From an uncultured Pelagibacteraceae bacterium (GTDB lineage: Bacteria; Pseudomonadota; Alphaproteobacteria; Pelagibacterales; Pelagibacteraceae), in assembly GCA_902635865.1 (NCBI GenBank), contig CACPPD010000001.1, positions 1 to 64,000 of the forward strand: DNA of 64,000 bases. Reading direction: 5' to 3'. Of this stretch, positions 17,664 to 26,481 are shown one piece after another; the stretch's first letter is position 1, and each line of letters starts with the position of its first letter. The position numbers and the translations under genes were made by a program. The notes under the pieces are model-generated. The model had not been told where the DNA came from. It was given only the letters and a program-made list of their open reading frames with translations, and did no database searches.

Positions 17664-18080
17664 TTAGCTAATAGACTCTAAAGTTTTTTGAAATTTACCA
17701 GCGTGTGATTTTTCTGCTTTAGCTAAAGTTTCAAACCAGTCAGCAATTTCTTCAAAGCCTTCTTCCCTAGCTGTTTTAGCCATACCAGGATACATATCAG
17801 TATACTCATGTGTTTCGCCTTGAACTGCTGAAGCTAAGTTTGCTTTTGTTTCACCAATTGGCATACCTGTTCCTGGATCACCAACTTCTTCTAGATACTC
17901 CAAATGACCATGTGCGTGACCGGTTTCACCTTCGGCTGTTGATCTAAAAACTGCAGCCACATCATTGTAACCTTCTATGTCAGCTTTTTGTGCAAAATAA
18001 AGATATCTTCTGTTTGCTTGACTTTCACCAGCAAACGCTTCTTTTAAATTTTCTTCTGTTTTACTTCCTTTTAAAGACAT
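17664..18080 (-). CDS. Rubrerythrin (ferritin-like domain only)
   Basis: Di-iron protein that reduces hydrogen peroxide; 138 residues. The ferritin-like four-helix bundle has its Glu/His ligands in [41 protein letters not shown] and AEKSHAGKF. The C-terminal rubredoxin domain of classical rubrerythrin is missing, so electrons must come from a separate protein, perhaps the Fe-S protein next door. A strong Shine-Dalgarno (AAAGGAG, 18086-18092) precedes the ATG. A promoter, a palindrome and an Irr/PerR-like box lie upstream. Confidence 0.93.
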   Translation of the reverse strand: MSLKGSKTEENLKEAFAGESQANRRYLYFAQKADIEGYNDVAAVFRSTAEGETGHAHGHLEYLEEVGDPGTGMPIGETKANLASAVQGETHEYTDMYPGMAKTAREEGFEEIADWFETLAKAEKSHAGKFQKTLESIS

Positions 18081-18095
18081 TTTTTCTCCTTTTTA

Positions 18096-18111
18096 ATGAT
18101 TTATAAATCAT
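18096..18111. promoter_or_regulatory. Perfect 16-base palindrome in the rubrerythrin promoter
   Basis: ATGATTTATAAATCAT reads the same on both strands. It overlaps the presumed -10 and start-site region of rubrerythrin, and it is distinct from the Irr/PerR-like box further upstream. It is a candidate operator for a dimeric regulator; no regulator can be assigned. Confidence 0.45.
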
Positions 18112-18136
18112 ATAATGCATATAGACCGTATGTCAA
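18109..18136 (-). promoter_or_regulatory. Rubrerythrin promoter
   Basis: On the minus strand a perfect -35 hexamer TTGACA (18131-18136) is followed after 16 bases by TATATG (18109-18114). That would give a leader of about 20-25 bases carrying the strong Shine-Dalgarno. It is the best-looking housekeeping promoter I found in the window, which suits a highly expressed small protein. Confidence 0.55.
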
Positions 18137-18139
18137 TAG

Positions 18140-18156
18140 TTTAGAATTATTATAAT
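18140..18156. promoter_or_regulatory. Irr/PerR-like operator upstream of rubrerythrin
   Basis: TTTAGAATTATTATAAT. Against the Irr iron-control element as I remember it (TTTAGAA-N3-TTCTAAA) only two of the 14 fixed positions differ. On the other strand it contains TTATAATAATTCTAA, one mismatch from the PerR box TTATAATNATTATAA. It ends three bases upstream of the rubrerythrin -35 hexamer. A nearly identical box lies before irr (18620-18636). Confidence 0.55.
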
Positions 18157-18185
18157 GTAGATTTTAAGTGTATGATTTAATTAAA

Positions 18186-18614
18186 TTATTTTTGATTTTG
18201 ATTATCACTCGCAACTCTAACCAACACTTCAACGGAATTAATTTTTTTTCCTGTAATATTTTTTCTAATATTTATTTTATCAATATCACTCTCATCACAA
18301 TCAATTAGCTCGTGCGTATCTTCATCAAAAAAATGATGATGTGCTGATGTGTTTGTATCAAAATAACTTTTGTGACTATCGATTGAAATTTCTTTTAAAT
18401 ATCCTTTTTTTTCAAATGCATGAACTGTGTTATAAACTGTGGCCAGAGATATCTTTTCATTCATTTTTTCAGATATCATTTTAACAAGATCATTAATTGT
18501 GAAATGGAAAGTTTTTTCTCTATTATACAAAACTTCACATATTTTTATTCTTTGCTTGGTTGGTCTAAGCCCAACTTCTCTTAATTTTTCAATAAAATTG
18601 TAGTTTTTTGGCAT
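18186..18614 (-). CDS. irr: Fur-family regulator, Irr type
   Basis: Dimeric iron/heme- or peroxide-responsive repressor, 142 residues. The winged helix spans about 10-80 with the recognition helix in ISLATVYNTVHAFEKKGYL. The metal-binding HHHFF block at 92-96 is typical of Irr, and the CxxC zinc sites of many Fur proteins are absent. There is no N-terminal heme regulatory Cys-Pro motif like that of Bradyrhizobium Irr. The position divergent from fabA fits alphaproteobacterial irr. A TATAAT hexamer ends five bases before the ATG, inside the operator, so the message may be leaderless and self-repressed. A PerR-like peroxide sensor is the alternative. Confidence 0.82.
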   Translation of the reverse strand: MPKNYNFIEKLREVGLRPTKQRIKICEVLYNREKTFHFTINDLVKMISEKMNEKISLATVYNTVHAFEKKGYLKEISIDSHKSYFDTNTSAHHHFFDEDTHELIDCDESDIDKINIRKNITGKKINSVEVLVRVASDNQNQK

Positions 18615-18619
18615 TGTAT

Positions 18620-18636
18620 ATTATAATTATTCTAAA
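18620..18636. promoter_or_regulatory. Irr/PerR-like operator between irr and fabA
   Basis: Read on the minus strand: TTTAGAATAATTATAAT. It is the same as the rubrerythrin box except for the middle of the spacer (TAA instead of TTA). It begins five bases upstream of the irr start codon and overlaps the only good -10-like hexamer for irr, a position that suits autorepression. It lies about 70 bases upstream of fabA and could also influence that operon. Confidence 0.55.
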
Positions 18637-18705
18637 GTGTGAATAAAAATTTACTGTTTTATTATATTATATTACGATTAAATCAAGTATTAAGGGTGCT
18701 CGAAT

Positions 18706-19206
18706 ATGAAAAAAAACTCTTACTCCTATGACGATCTAATAACTTGTGGGAATGGTGATCTTTTTGGTCCTGGTAATGCAAAATTACCTCTCCCGCCAAT
18801 GCTTATGTTTGACAGAATAACGGAAATCAATGAAAATAATGGAGCATTCAATAAAGGATCTTTAAAAGCTGAATTAGATATTAAAGATGAGCTTTGGTTT
18901 TTTGATTGTCATTTTAAAAAAGATCCAGTTATGCCAGGGTGCTTGGGTTTGGATGCTATGTGGCAACTGGTTGGGTTTTTTCTAGGTTGGCTAGGAAATC
19001 CTGGAAAAGGAAGAGCTTTAGGTGTGGGTACTGTAAAATTTACAGGTGAAGTTTTACAAAGTGTAAAAAATGTAAGATATGAAATAGATATGAAGAAAAT
19101 TATGTCTCCTGGAGGAACAACTGTTGGGCTTGCAAATGGAATAGTTCTTGCAGATAATAAAAAAATATATTCAGCAGAAAGTTTAAAGGTAGGTTTATTT
19201 AAATAA
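18706..19206 (+). CDS. fabA: 3-hydroxydecanoyl-ACP dehydratase/isomerase
   Basis: Dehydrates 3-hydroxyacyl-ACP and isomerises the C10 trans-2 product to cis-3, the branch point to unsaturated fatty acids. The 166-residue length is normal. The catalytic region [23 protein letters not shown] has the active-site His (about 68) and Asp (about 82). First gene of fabA-fabB-fabI; its TAA overlaps the fabB ATG (TAATG). Confidence 0.97.
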   Translation: MKKNSYSYDDLITCGNGDLFGPGNAKLPLPPMLMFDRITEINENNGAFNKGSLKAELDIKDELWFFDCHFKKDPVMPGCLGLDAMWQLVGFFLGWLGNPGKGRALGVGTVKFTGEVLQSVKNVRYEIDMKKIMSPGGTTVGLANGIVLADNKKIYSAESLKVGLFK

Positions 19207-20417
19207 TGAGAAGAGTAGTTATCACCGGTTTAGGAGTAGTTTCTTGTTTAGGCAATAATCAAGAAGAGGTTCATAAATCTCTATTAAATTCAAAATCAGG
19301 AATTTCTTTTGCAGAAGAATACAAAGAACATAATTTAAAAAGCCATGTTCACGGCAAACCAAATATTAAACTAGAGGATCATATTGATAGAAAGACAATT
19401 AGATTTATGGGTTCAGGATCAGCTTATAATTATATTGCAATGAAAGAAGCAATTGAGGATTCAGGATTAGAAGAAAGTGAAGTGAGTAATTTTAAAACTG
19501 GGATTGTAATGGGTTCCGGTGGTCCATCGATTGAAAATGTAATACTTGCAGCAGACAAAACAAGAGCTAAAACTCCAAAACTAATGGGGCCCTTTATTGT
19601 TCCAAGAACAATGGCCAGTACTGCCTCAGCGACACTTGCTGTACCATTTAAAATTAAAGGAACTAACTACACTATGAGTTCTGCATGTGCAACTAGTGGA
19701 CATTGCATAGGAAATTCTATGGAATTAATTCAAATGGGTAAACAGGATGTTGTTTTTGCAGGTGGTAGTGAAGAAATTCATTGGGCAATGACAGCAATGT
19801 TTGACGCTATGACAGCTTTATCATCAAAATATAATGACACTCCACAATCTGCATCTAGAGCTTATGATAAAACTAGAGATGGGTTTGTAATTGCAGGTGG
19901 TGCAGGCGTATTAGTACTTGAAGAATACGAACACGCTAAAGCAAGAGGGGCTAAAATATACGCAGAATTAACTGGTTATGGAGCAACTTCAGATGGATAC
20001 GATATGGTAGCTCCATCGGGAGAGGGCGCTGTCAGATGTATGAAAATGGCAATGGCAACTGCTAAAAATAAACTTGATTACATTAATACTCACGGAACAT
20101 CTACTCCAGTTGGAGATATAACTGAACTTAATGCTATTAAAGAAACTTTTGGAGAAGATATTCCAAAAATAAGTTCAACTAAATCTTTATCGGGTCATCC
20201 TTTAGGGGCTGCTTCAGTGCATGAAGCAATCTATTGTTTGATAATGATGAAAAATAATTTCATAACAGGATCAGCAAATATTACAGATATGGATGATGAT
20301 GCTAAAAAATTTCCAATTGTTGCGAAAACTGAAACAGGAGCAACCTTAAATACAGTAATGTCAAATAGTTTTGGCTTTGGTGGAACTAATGCAGCTTTAA
20401 TTTTTGAAAAGGTTTAG
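19206..20417 (+). CDS. fabB: 3-oxoacyl-ACP synthase I
   Basis: Condensing enzyme that extends the unsaturated acyl chain made by FabA; 403 residues. The Cys nucleophile is in SSACATSGH (about 158-166). The two catalytic His are in [11 protein letters not shown] (about 297) and [12 protein letters not shown] (about 332), and the Gly-rich [13 protein letters not shown] closes the fold. The GTNA end and the pairing with FabA favour FabB over FabF. Confidence 0.96.
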   Translation: MRRVVITGLGVVSCLGNNQEEVHKSLLNSKSGISFAEEYKEHNLKSHVHGKPNIKLEDHIDRKTIRFMGSGSAYNYIAMKEAIEDSGLEESEVSNFKTGIVMGSGGPSIENVILAADKTRAKTPKLMGPFIVPRTMASTASATLAVPFKIKGTNYTMSSACATSGHCIGNSMELIQMGKQDVVFAGGSEEIHWAMTAMFDAMTALSSKYNDTPQSASRAYDKTRDGFVIAGGAGVLVLEEYEHAKARGAKIYAELTGYGATSDGYDMVAPSGEGAVRCMKMAMATAKNKLDYINTHGTSTPVGDITELNAIKETFGEDIPKISSTKSLSGHPLGAASVHEAIYCLIMMKNNFITGSANITDMDDDAKKFPIVAKTETGATLNTVMSNSFGFGGTNAALIFEKV

Positions 20418-20420
20418 TTT

Positions 20421-21206
20421 ATGAGTTTGATGAAAGGTAAAAAAGGATTAATCATGGGTGTTGCCAATGAAAGATCTATAGCTTGGGGTATTTCTCAAAA
20501 ACTTGCAGAAGCTGGAGCTGAGCTAGCATTTACTTATTTGGGTGACGCTTTAAAAAAAAGAGTAGTTCCTTTAGCAGAAAAATTGAATTCAAATGTTACA
20601 TTTAGTTGTGATGTTGAAAAAAAAGAAGAAGTTGTAAAATTATTTGAAGATATAAAATCTCAATGGGGTGAAATTGATTTTGTAGTTCATGCAGTTGCTT
20701 TTTCTGATAAATCAGAATTATCAGGTGAATATTTAAATACTACACGAGAAAACTTTTTAAGAAGTATGCTAATCTCATGTTTTTCATTTACTGAAGTAGC
20801 AAAAGAAGCATCTAAAGTAATGAAAGAAGGTGGAAGTTTATTAACTTTAACTTACGAGTCTACTAAAGCTATTCCAAATTATAATGTAATGGGTGTTTGT
20901 AAGTCAGCTCTTGAGGCAAGTGTTAAGTATTTAGCAAGAGATTTAGGAACCAAAGGTATGAGAGTAAATGCTATAAGTGCTGGACCTATCAAGACATTGG
21001 CTGCATCTGCAATTGGAGATGCAAAATTCCTATATAAATGGAATGAAGACCATTCTTTTCTAAAGAGAAATGTGGATATCCATGATGTTGGAAATTCAGC
21101 ATTATATCTACTAAGTGACCTTGCAAATGGAGTTACTGGTGAAATTCACTACGTAGATGCTGGATATAACAAGGTAGGAATGCCAGATCCTAAAAATATA
21201 ACCTAA
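20421..21206 (+). CDS. fabI: Enoyl-ACP reductase (NADH)
   Basis: Short-chain dehydrogenase that reduces enoyl-ACP in the last step of each fatty-acid elongation cycle; 261 residues. It shows a FabI-type dinucleotide motif GVANERSIAWGI near the start and the catalytic Tyr-x6-Lys in YNVMGVCK (about 155-162), followed by RVNAISAGPIKTLAAS. It follows fabB by three bases. Target class of triclosan-type inhibitors. Confidence 0.96.
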   Translation: MSLMKGKKGLIMGVANERSIAWGISQKLAEAGAELAFTYLGDALKKRVVPLAEKLNSNVTFSCDVEKKEEVVKLFEDIKSQWGEIDFVVHAVAFSDKSELSGEYLNTTRENFLRSMLISCFSFTEVAKEASKVMKEGGSLLTLTYESTKAIPNYNVMGVCKSALEASVKYLARDLGTKGMRVNAISAGPIKTLAASAIGDAKFLYKWNEDHSFLKRNVDIHDVGNSALYLLSDLANGVTGEIHYVDAGYNKVGMPDPKNIT

Positions 21207-21233
21207 AATTTAGTTAAATTTAGTTAAAAATAT

Positions 21234-21440
21234 ATGAAGGGATATAGATTTATTACTGATGATGATACAGCAAGATTTTGTAATCGAGTAACTGAGGCAT
21301 TATCGAATGGATGGAAATTATATGGTGAACCCAAAATGACATTTGATAAAAAACGTGGAATAATGCGTTGTGGCCAAGCAGTTATAAAAAATGTTCCAAA
21401 TAAAAAATACTCAAAAAAAATAAATTTATCTTCAATATAA
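21234..21440 (+). CDS. DUF1737-type small protein
   Basis: A 68-residue protein whose first 50 residues (YRFITDDDTARFCNRVTEAL, then GWKLYGEP and GQAVIK) match the small DUF1737 domain of unknown function, seen in many proteobacteria as a free-standing protein. The Lys-rich tail is not conserved. It follows fabI by 27 bases and ends at a strong terminator, so it is probably the last gene of the fab operon. Confidence 0.75.
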   Translation: MKGYRFITDDDTARFCNRVTEALSNGWKLYGEPKMTFDKKRGIMRCGQAVIKNVPNKKYSKKINLSSI

Positions 21441-21469
21441 AAACCCCAGAACTCTCATTCCAGGGGTTT
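21441..21469. terminator. Bidirectional terminator between the fab operon and pnp
   Basis: An inverted repeat AAACCCC ... GGGGTTT (21441-21447 and 21463-21469), with a second short GAA/TTC pairing inside and A/T-rich flanks on both sides, lies exactly at the end of the DUF1737 gene and 24 bases past the end of pnp. It can serve both converging operons. Confidence 0.75.
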
Positions 21470-21492
21470 AAAATTTTAATTTATGTTATAGA

Positions 21493-23565
21493 TTATTCAG
21501 CAGCTTGTTTCATAGAAAGTTTAACTTTACCTCTATCAAAACCAATCACTTTAACTTTTACTTCATCACCTTCTTTTACAACATCGGTTACTTTAGCTAC
21601 TCTTTTATCTGCAAGTTCTGAGATATGAACTAGTCCATCTTGTTTTCCTAAGAAATTAACAAATGCACCAAACTCCATAATTTTCATTACTTTACCTGAA
21701 TAAATTTTGTTTAATTCAGCTTTTGCAGTAATGTCTTTAATCATTTGCATTGCGATGTTTCTAGACTCCTCATCTGGAGCAGCAACTGTTACTACACCTT
21801 CATCATTTACATCTACTTTAGCACCAGATTTTTCAACGATCTCTCTAATCGTTGCACCACCTTTTCCAATAACAGCAGCAATGTCTTTTTTATCAACATT
21901 AACTTGTTCCATTTTTGGAGTATGTTTTCCAACATCAGATCTTGAAGCTGATAATGCTTTATTCATTTCTCCCAAGATATGAACCCTTCCATCTTTAGCT
22001 TGGCTTAAAGCCTGCTCCATAATTTCAAAAGTAATACCTGTAATTTTAATATCCATTTGAAGAGAAGTAATTCCATCTTTAGTTCCAGCAACTTTAAAGT
22101 CCATGTCACCAAGATGATCTTCATCACCTAGAATGTCTGAAAGGACACTAAAATCATCACCTTCTTTAATTAACCCCATCGCAATACCTGCAACTGGCTC
22201 CTTAATCGGTACTCCTGCATCCATTAATGCTAATGATGTTCCGCAAACAGTAGCCATTGAAGAAGAACCATTAGACTCTGTAATCTCCGAAACTACTCTG
22301 AAAGTATATGGAAATGCTTCTTTTGTTGGTAACGAAGAGTTTATTGCTCTCCAAGCCAATTTACCGTGTCCAATTTCTCTTCTACCTGTTCCAATTCTTC
22401 CTGTTTCACCAACTGAAAAAGGAGGAAAATTATAGTGAAGCATAAATCGTTCTCTTTGAAGACCATCTAAACTTTCAATTCTTTGTTCATCATCTGAAGT
22501 TCCAAGAGTTGCAACAACAATTGCTTGAGTTTCACCTCTTGTAAACAACGCAGAACCATGAGCTCTAGGTAAAACACCCACTTCACATTCGATAGGTCTT
22601 ACATCAGATAAACCTCTTCCATCAATTCTATTTTTATTTTTTAGAATATCAGTTCTAACAATTGATTTTTCCAGATTTTTTAGCTGACTGTTGACGTCAA
22701 GATCTGTGTAGTTTTCATCTTCTTCATAAAGTTTTTTAGCTTTATCAGTGATTTCAGAAATTTGATTTGATCTATCTTGTTTGTCTCTTGTAGCAAAAGC
22801 TTTTTTAAGATCTTCTGTAAAAGTTTCTTCAAGTTTTTTCTTAACTTCAGATAGATCTTTCTTTTCAACAGTCCACTCAGGTTTTCTACATTCTTTTGCA
22901 AGTTCCTCGATCATTTCAATTACTGGAATAAATCCTTCGTGTCCAAATTTAACTGCATTTAACATTTCTTCTTCTGTTAAACCACTTGCTTCAGACTCAA
23001 CCATAAGCACAGCATCTTTTGTACCTGCTACAACTAAATCTAATTTGGATTTTTCTAACTCTGCTTTAGATGGGTTTAAAACATATTTTCCATCAACAAA
23101 TCCAACTCTCGAAGCTCCAACAGGACCCATAAATGGCATTCCTGATATAGCCAATGCTGCTGATGAAGCAGTGATTGATAAAACATCTGGTTCGTTTTCT
23201 TTGTCGTATGAAATTACAGTTGGTAATAACTGTACTTCATTTTTAAATTCATCAGGAAACAAAGGTCTGATTGGTCTATCAATTAATCTGGAGATTAATG
23301 TTTCACTCTCAGTTGGTCTTGCTTCTCTTTTAAAATATCCACCTGGAATTTTTCCAGCTGCATAATATTTCTCTTGGTAATTTACAGATAATGGAAAGTA
23401 ATCCATATCAGGATTTACTTTTTTTGCCCCCACCACTGTTGCTAGTACGACTGTCTCTCCACATGTTGCGATTATTGCACCGTCTGCCTGTCTTGCTACT
23501 TTACCAGTTTCTAAACTTATTTTCTTTCCCGCTACTTCAATTTCTTTCTTGTATACTTTAAACAT
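21493..23565 (-). CDS. pnp: Polyribonucleotide nucleotidyltransferase
   Basis: Phosphorolytic 3'-5' exoribonuclease of mRNA turnover, 690 residues. Two RNase PH-like domains (about 5-230 and 310-540) with the FFRR-type loop near [14 protein letters not shown] are joined by an alpha-helical linker. A KH domain ([18 protein letters not shown], about 562) and an S1 domain ([28 protein letters not shown], cited in parts near 622-650) follow. It lies downstream of rpsO; the intergenic leader contains an odd GAAACGAAC-like repeat. Confidence 0.97.
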   Translation of the reverse strand: MFKVYKKEIEVAGKKISLETGKVARQADGAIIATCGETVVLATVVGAKKVNPDMDYFPLSVNYQEKYYAAGKIPGGYFKREARPTESETLISRLIDRPIRPLFPDEFKNEVQLLPTVISYDKENEPDVLSITASSAALAISGMPFMGPVGASRVGFVDGKYVLNPSKAELEKSKLDLVVAGTKDAVLMVESEASGLTEEEMLNAVKFGHEGFIPVIEMIEELAKECRKPEWTVEKKDLSEVKKKLEETFTEDLKKAFATRDKQDRSNQISEITDKAKKLYEEDENYTDLDVNSQLKNLEKSIVRTDILKNKNRIDGRGLSDVRPIECEVGVLPRAHGSALFTRGETQAIVVATLGTSDDEQRIESLDGLQRERFMLHYNFPPFSVGETGRIGTGRREIGHGKLAWRAINSSLPTKEAFPYTFRVVSEITESNGSSSMATVCGTSLALMDAGVPIKEPVAGIAMGLIKEGDDFSVLSDILGDEDHLGDMDFKVAGTKDGITSLQMDIKITGITFEIMEQALSQAKDGRVHILGEMNKALSASRSDVGKHTPKMEQVNVDKKDIAAVIGKGGATIREIVEKSGAKVDVNDEGVVTVAAPDEESRNIAMQMIKDITAKAELNKIYSGKVMKIMEFGAFVNFLGKQDGLVHISELADKRVAKVTDVVKEGDEVKVKVIGFDRGKVKLSMKQAAE

Positions 23566-23610
23566 TTCATTTCCATTTCGTTTCGTTCGTTTCGTTCCAT
23601 TCCGTTCTAT
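23566..23610 (-). repeat. Purine-rich short tandem repeat in the pnp leader
   Basis: Read on the minus strand, the bases just before the pnp ATG are built from ACGAA-like units (GAACGAAACGAACGAAACGA) flanked by GGAATGGA and ATGGAAATGAA. It is nearly free of pyrimidines other than the regularly spaced C and T, cannot fold on itself, and includes out-of-frame ATG triplets right before the start. No other leader in the window looks like this. In other bacteria PNPase represses itself through its leader RNA, so a regulatory role is possible. Confidence 0.5.
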
Positions 23611-23622
23611 CTATCTTGACTT

Positions 23623-23871
23623 CTATTTTCTTAAATTCAATTTCGACAGTACATTTTTGTAAGAATCCATTTTATTTTTCTTTAGGTATTCTAACAATTT
23701 CTTTCTTCTATTTACCGCTCTCAACAATCCAATAGATGAATGTTTATCCTTTTTGAATTGCTTAATATGTTTTGAGAGAGTTTCAATTTTCTCTGTTAGC
23801 AAAGCGATCTGAATCTCTGAAGATCCAGTATCTTTATCGTGCATTGCTAATTCTTGTGCCTTTTTGTTCAT
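23623..23871 (-). CDS. rpsO: 30S ribosomal protein S15
   Basis: Primary 16S-binding ribosomal protein; 82 residues, slightly shorter than the usual 88-89. The conserved HDKDTGSSEIQIALLTEKI and HSSIGLLRAVNRRKKLLEYLKK segments are present. A good Shine-Dalgarno (AGGAAG) precedes the ATG. It follows rbfA directly; truB, which usually sits between them, is absent here. Confidence 0.96.
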   Translation of the reverse strand: MNKKAQELAMHDKDTGSSEIQIALLTEKIETLSKHIKQFKKDKHSSIGLLRAVNRRKKLLEYLKKNKMDSYKNVLSKLNLRK

Positions 23872-23883
23872 GCCTCTTTCTTC

Positions 23884-24252
23884 CTATTTATTTGTTTGTT
23901 TTATTAAGTTTTCTATTTTTTCCGCATACTCAAAAGACTCATCTTTTCTAAAAAGTAATTTTGGTAAAAATTTCATAACCACTTTTTGTGATAAAATTTT
24001 TCTAATTAAAAATGAGTATTCCTTTAAAATACTAATTGTTTCCTCTGCATCTTTTCCGCCCAATGGAAGAACATATGCTTTAGCAATTTTTAAATCAGGA
24101 CTCATTCTAACCTCAGTAACCGTTATAGTGTTTGTTTCTAAGTTCGGCACCTTAGCCTCATTTCTTAAAAAAATCATGCTTAAAGACTGCTTAATCATTT
24201 CACCTACTCTAAGCTGTCTTTGTGACACTGGTTTTCCTATTCTATCTGCCAT
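23884..24252 (-). CDS. rbfA: Ribosome-binding factor A
   Basis: Small KH-like protein that matures the 16S 5' end in the 30S subunit; 122 residues. The conserved start RQLRVGEMIKQSLS, the ITVTEVRMSPDLKIAKAYVLPLG block and a C-terminal PKLLFRKDESFEYAEKIENL (the LxFxxD...A..I pattern) are clear. Its start overlaps the infB stop at one base (24252), fitting a coupled infB-rbfA-rpsO-pnp operon. Confidence 0.95.
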   Translation of the reverse strand: MADRIGKPVSQRQLRVGEMIKQSLSMIFLRNEAKVPNLETNTITVTEVRMSPDLKIAKAYVLPLGGKDAEETISILKEYSFLIRKILSQKVVMKFLPKLLFRKDESFEYAEKIENLIKQTNK

Positions 24253-26471
24253 TAAATTGACCTCTCAGTAGACGTAACACTAAATGCTTCTATTGTGTCG
24301 TTTTTTTGAAAATCCATATAATCCTTAACTGTTATTCCACATTCTTGACCACCACTCACCTGTTTTACTTGGTTTTTTTCTCTAAATATTGTTGAAACTT
24401 TTCCAGTATAAATTATGGCACCATCTCTAATAATTCTGACATCTGAAGTACTGTTAATTTCACCCTCAGTTACTTTTGAACCAGCAACTTTTCCAGCACC
24501 TGAAACTTTAAATATTTCCAAAATTTGTGCTGTACCAGTAATTTTTTCTTGAACATCAGGTGCTAATAATCCTGACATTCTTTGTTTAATGTAATCTAAA
24601 ACTTCATAAATAATATTGTATGATGATATTTTTATTTTCTCATTTTCAGCAAGTTTTTTTGCTTCTTTACTTGGTTTAACATTGAAAGCGATTAATACTG
24701 CATTTGAAGCTTTAGCTAATGTAACATCTGTCTCTGTCACCATTCCAATATCTGCTAGAATAATTTTAGGTTTAACTTCATCGTGTTTAATTTGACTAAT
24801 TGCATTTTTAATTGCTTCTGATGATCCATGCACATCAGATTTAATAATTAAATTTAATTCCTCTGTAGATTGATCTGAAAAAGCTGATTCTTGAGTTGCA
24901 AAAGTTAATGGATTTTTTCCATCTTTACTTTCTTGAGTTCTATTTTCACTCAATGTTTTAGCTTCTTTTTCAGTATCTAGAACAATAAAATCATCTCCAG
25001 CTTTTGCCGCACCATTTATACCTAAAATTTCAATAGGAGTTGAAGGTAACGCTTCATTAATATTTTGACCTTTATCATTAATAATCGCTCTTACTTTTCC
25101 CCATTTTAAACCACTTACAAAAAAATCGCCTCTCTTGAGTGTTCCAGTAGTGACAATTATATTTGCAACTGGACCCCTACCAACATCAATTTTTGACTCC
25201 AAAACTATACCTGTAGCTTTAGATTCATAATCCGTTTTAAGGTCTAAAATCTCCGCTTGTAGTATAATTGACTCTACTAATTTATCTAAGTTTTGTTTTG
25301 TTTTAGTTGAAATCTCAACCATTAAAGTGTCACCAGATAAATCTTCTGCAATTAATTCGTGCTCTAGTAATTGATTTTTTATCTTCAAAGGATCTGCCTC
25401 TGGTAGATCACATTTATTTATTGCTACAACTATTGGAACATTTGCAGCTTTAGCATGTTTAATAGACTCAACTGTTTGGGGTTTAACTCCATCATCTGCA
25501 GCAACTACTAAAACAACCACATCTGTTAATTTTGATCCTCTTGCTCTCATTTCTGTAAAAGCAGCATGACCAGGTGTATCTATAAATGTTAATTTATTAT
25601 TTTTGTTTTCAATTTGATAAGCTCCAATGTGTTGGGTTATTCCACCAAATTCTCCTGAAACTACGTTCGCGCTTCTTAGCACATCTAGCACTGAGGTCTT
25701 ACCATGATCAACGTGACCCATGACTGTAACTATTGGTGGTCGATTTTTTAAATTTTCTGTTCTTGAAGCTTTTATTTTTTGAATTATTTCTTCTGCTTTC
25801 TCTTCCCTAATTGGATTATGACCAAATTCTTTAACTAAATATTCTGCAGTATCTGCAGCTAATGTTTGGTTGATAGTTACAGTCACACCCATTCCAAATA
25901 AATGCTTAATTACATTGCTTGATTGTTCAGCCATTCTATTTGCTAGTTCTCTTACTGTGATTGCTTCTGGAATATTAACGTCTCTTTTAATTGTTTTTAA
26001 ATTTTCCTGATTATCATTTTTTGTAGCGTTTTTAATTTCTTTTTGTCTTGCTCTTTTAACTGAAGCTAAACTTCTTTGTTTTGCGTCAATCTCATCACTT
26101 AAAGCTCTTGAAACTGTTAATTTTAGTTCTCTTTTCTTAGTGCCTGCTTTTAAAGTCTTTTTATCTTTATTTTCGTTATCTCCTTTAAGTCTTTTTGTAG
26201 CTCTTTGCTCTGCTAGTTTTCTCTTTTCAAAATCGTTTGTTACAGGTGGTGATTTAAGATTAAATGAAGGTTTAAATGGAGCTCCTCTATTATACGCAGA
26301 GGTTGTTCTTGGCTTGTTAGTATTAGATCTAAAAGATCCACCTCTATTAGAAAGTTTTCCAGTTTGTTTTTCAATTACAACAGAGTTTTTGCCTTGAGTT
26401 TTAGCAATCTCAATATTCTTTATTGATTTTTTGGCTGAGCCAGAAATTGTTAATTTTGTTTTTTTCTCCAT
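24252..26471 (-). CDS. infB: Translation initiation factor IF-2
   Basis: GTPase that delivers initiator tRNA to the 30S subunit; 739 residues, shorter than most alphaproteobacterial IF-2 because the N-terminal charged region is reduced to about 165 residues. The IF2-N domain (ITVRELANRMAEQSSNVIKHLF) is at about 170. The GTPase domain has GHVDHGKTS (about 252), DTPGHAAF and NKCD, followed by the beta-barrel and C-terminal fMet-tRNA domains. It follows nusA by ten bases; ylxR, often found between them, is absent. Confidence 0.97.
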   Translation of the reverse strand: MEKKTKLTISGSAKKSIKNIEIAKTQGKNSVVIEKQTGKLSNRGGSFRSNTNKPRTTSAYNRGAPFKPSFNLKSPPVTNDFEKRKLAEQRATKRLKGDNENKDKKTLKAGTKKRELKLTVSRALSDEIDAKQRSLASVKRARQKEIKNATKNDNQENLKTIKRDVNIPEAITVRELANRMAEQSSNVIKHLFGMGVTVTINQTLAADTAEYLVKEFGHNPIREEKAEEIIQKIKASRTENLKNRPPIVTVMGHVDHGKTSVLDVLRSANVVSGEFGGITQHIGAYQIENKNNKLTFIDTPGHAAFTEMRARGSKLTDVVVLVVAADDGVKPQTVESIKHAKAANVPIVVAINKCDLPEADPLKIKNQLLEHELIAEDLSGDTLMVEISTKTKQNLDKLVESIILQAEILDLKTDYESKATGIVLESKIDVGRGPVANIIVTTGTLKRGDFFVSGLKWGKVRAIINDKGQNINEALPSTPIEILGINGAAKAGDDFIVLDTEKEAKTLSENRTQESKDGKNPLTFATQESAFSDQSTEELNLIIKSDVHGSSEAIKNAISQIKHDEVKPKIILADIGMVTETDVTLAKASNAVLIAFNVKPSKEAKKLAENEKIKISSYNIIYEVLDYIKQRMSGLLAPDVQEKITGTAQILEIFKVSGAGKVAGSKVTEGEINSTSDVRIIRDGAIIYTGKVSTIFREKNQVKQVSGGQECGITVKDYMDFQKNDTIEAFSVTSTERSI

Positions 26472-26481
26472 ACCTCATCAC

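Noticed and set aside
22133-22435. Possible embedded small gene in pnp with proline-rich end
   Set aside because: The reading is antisense to the active-site region of PNPase; no ribosome site or conservation argument supports it.
22781-23365. A 194-codon open frame on the plus strand inside pnp
   Set aside because: It is antisense to a fully conserved part of pnp and has no family resemblance; it arises from the codon bias of the real gene. Similar antisense frames elsewhere (for example 21707-21982, 41647-42072, 43507-43845) were dropped for the same reason.
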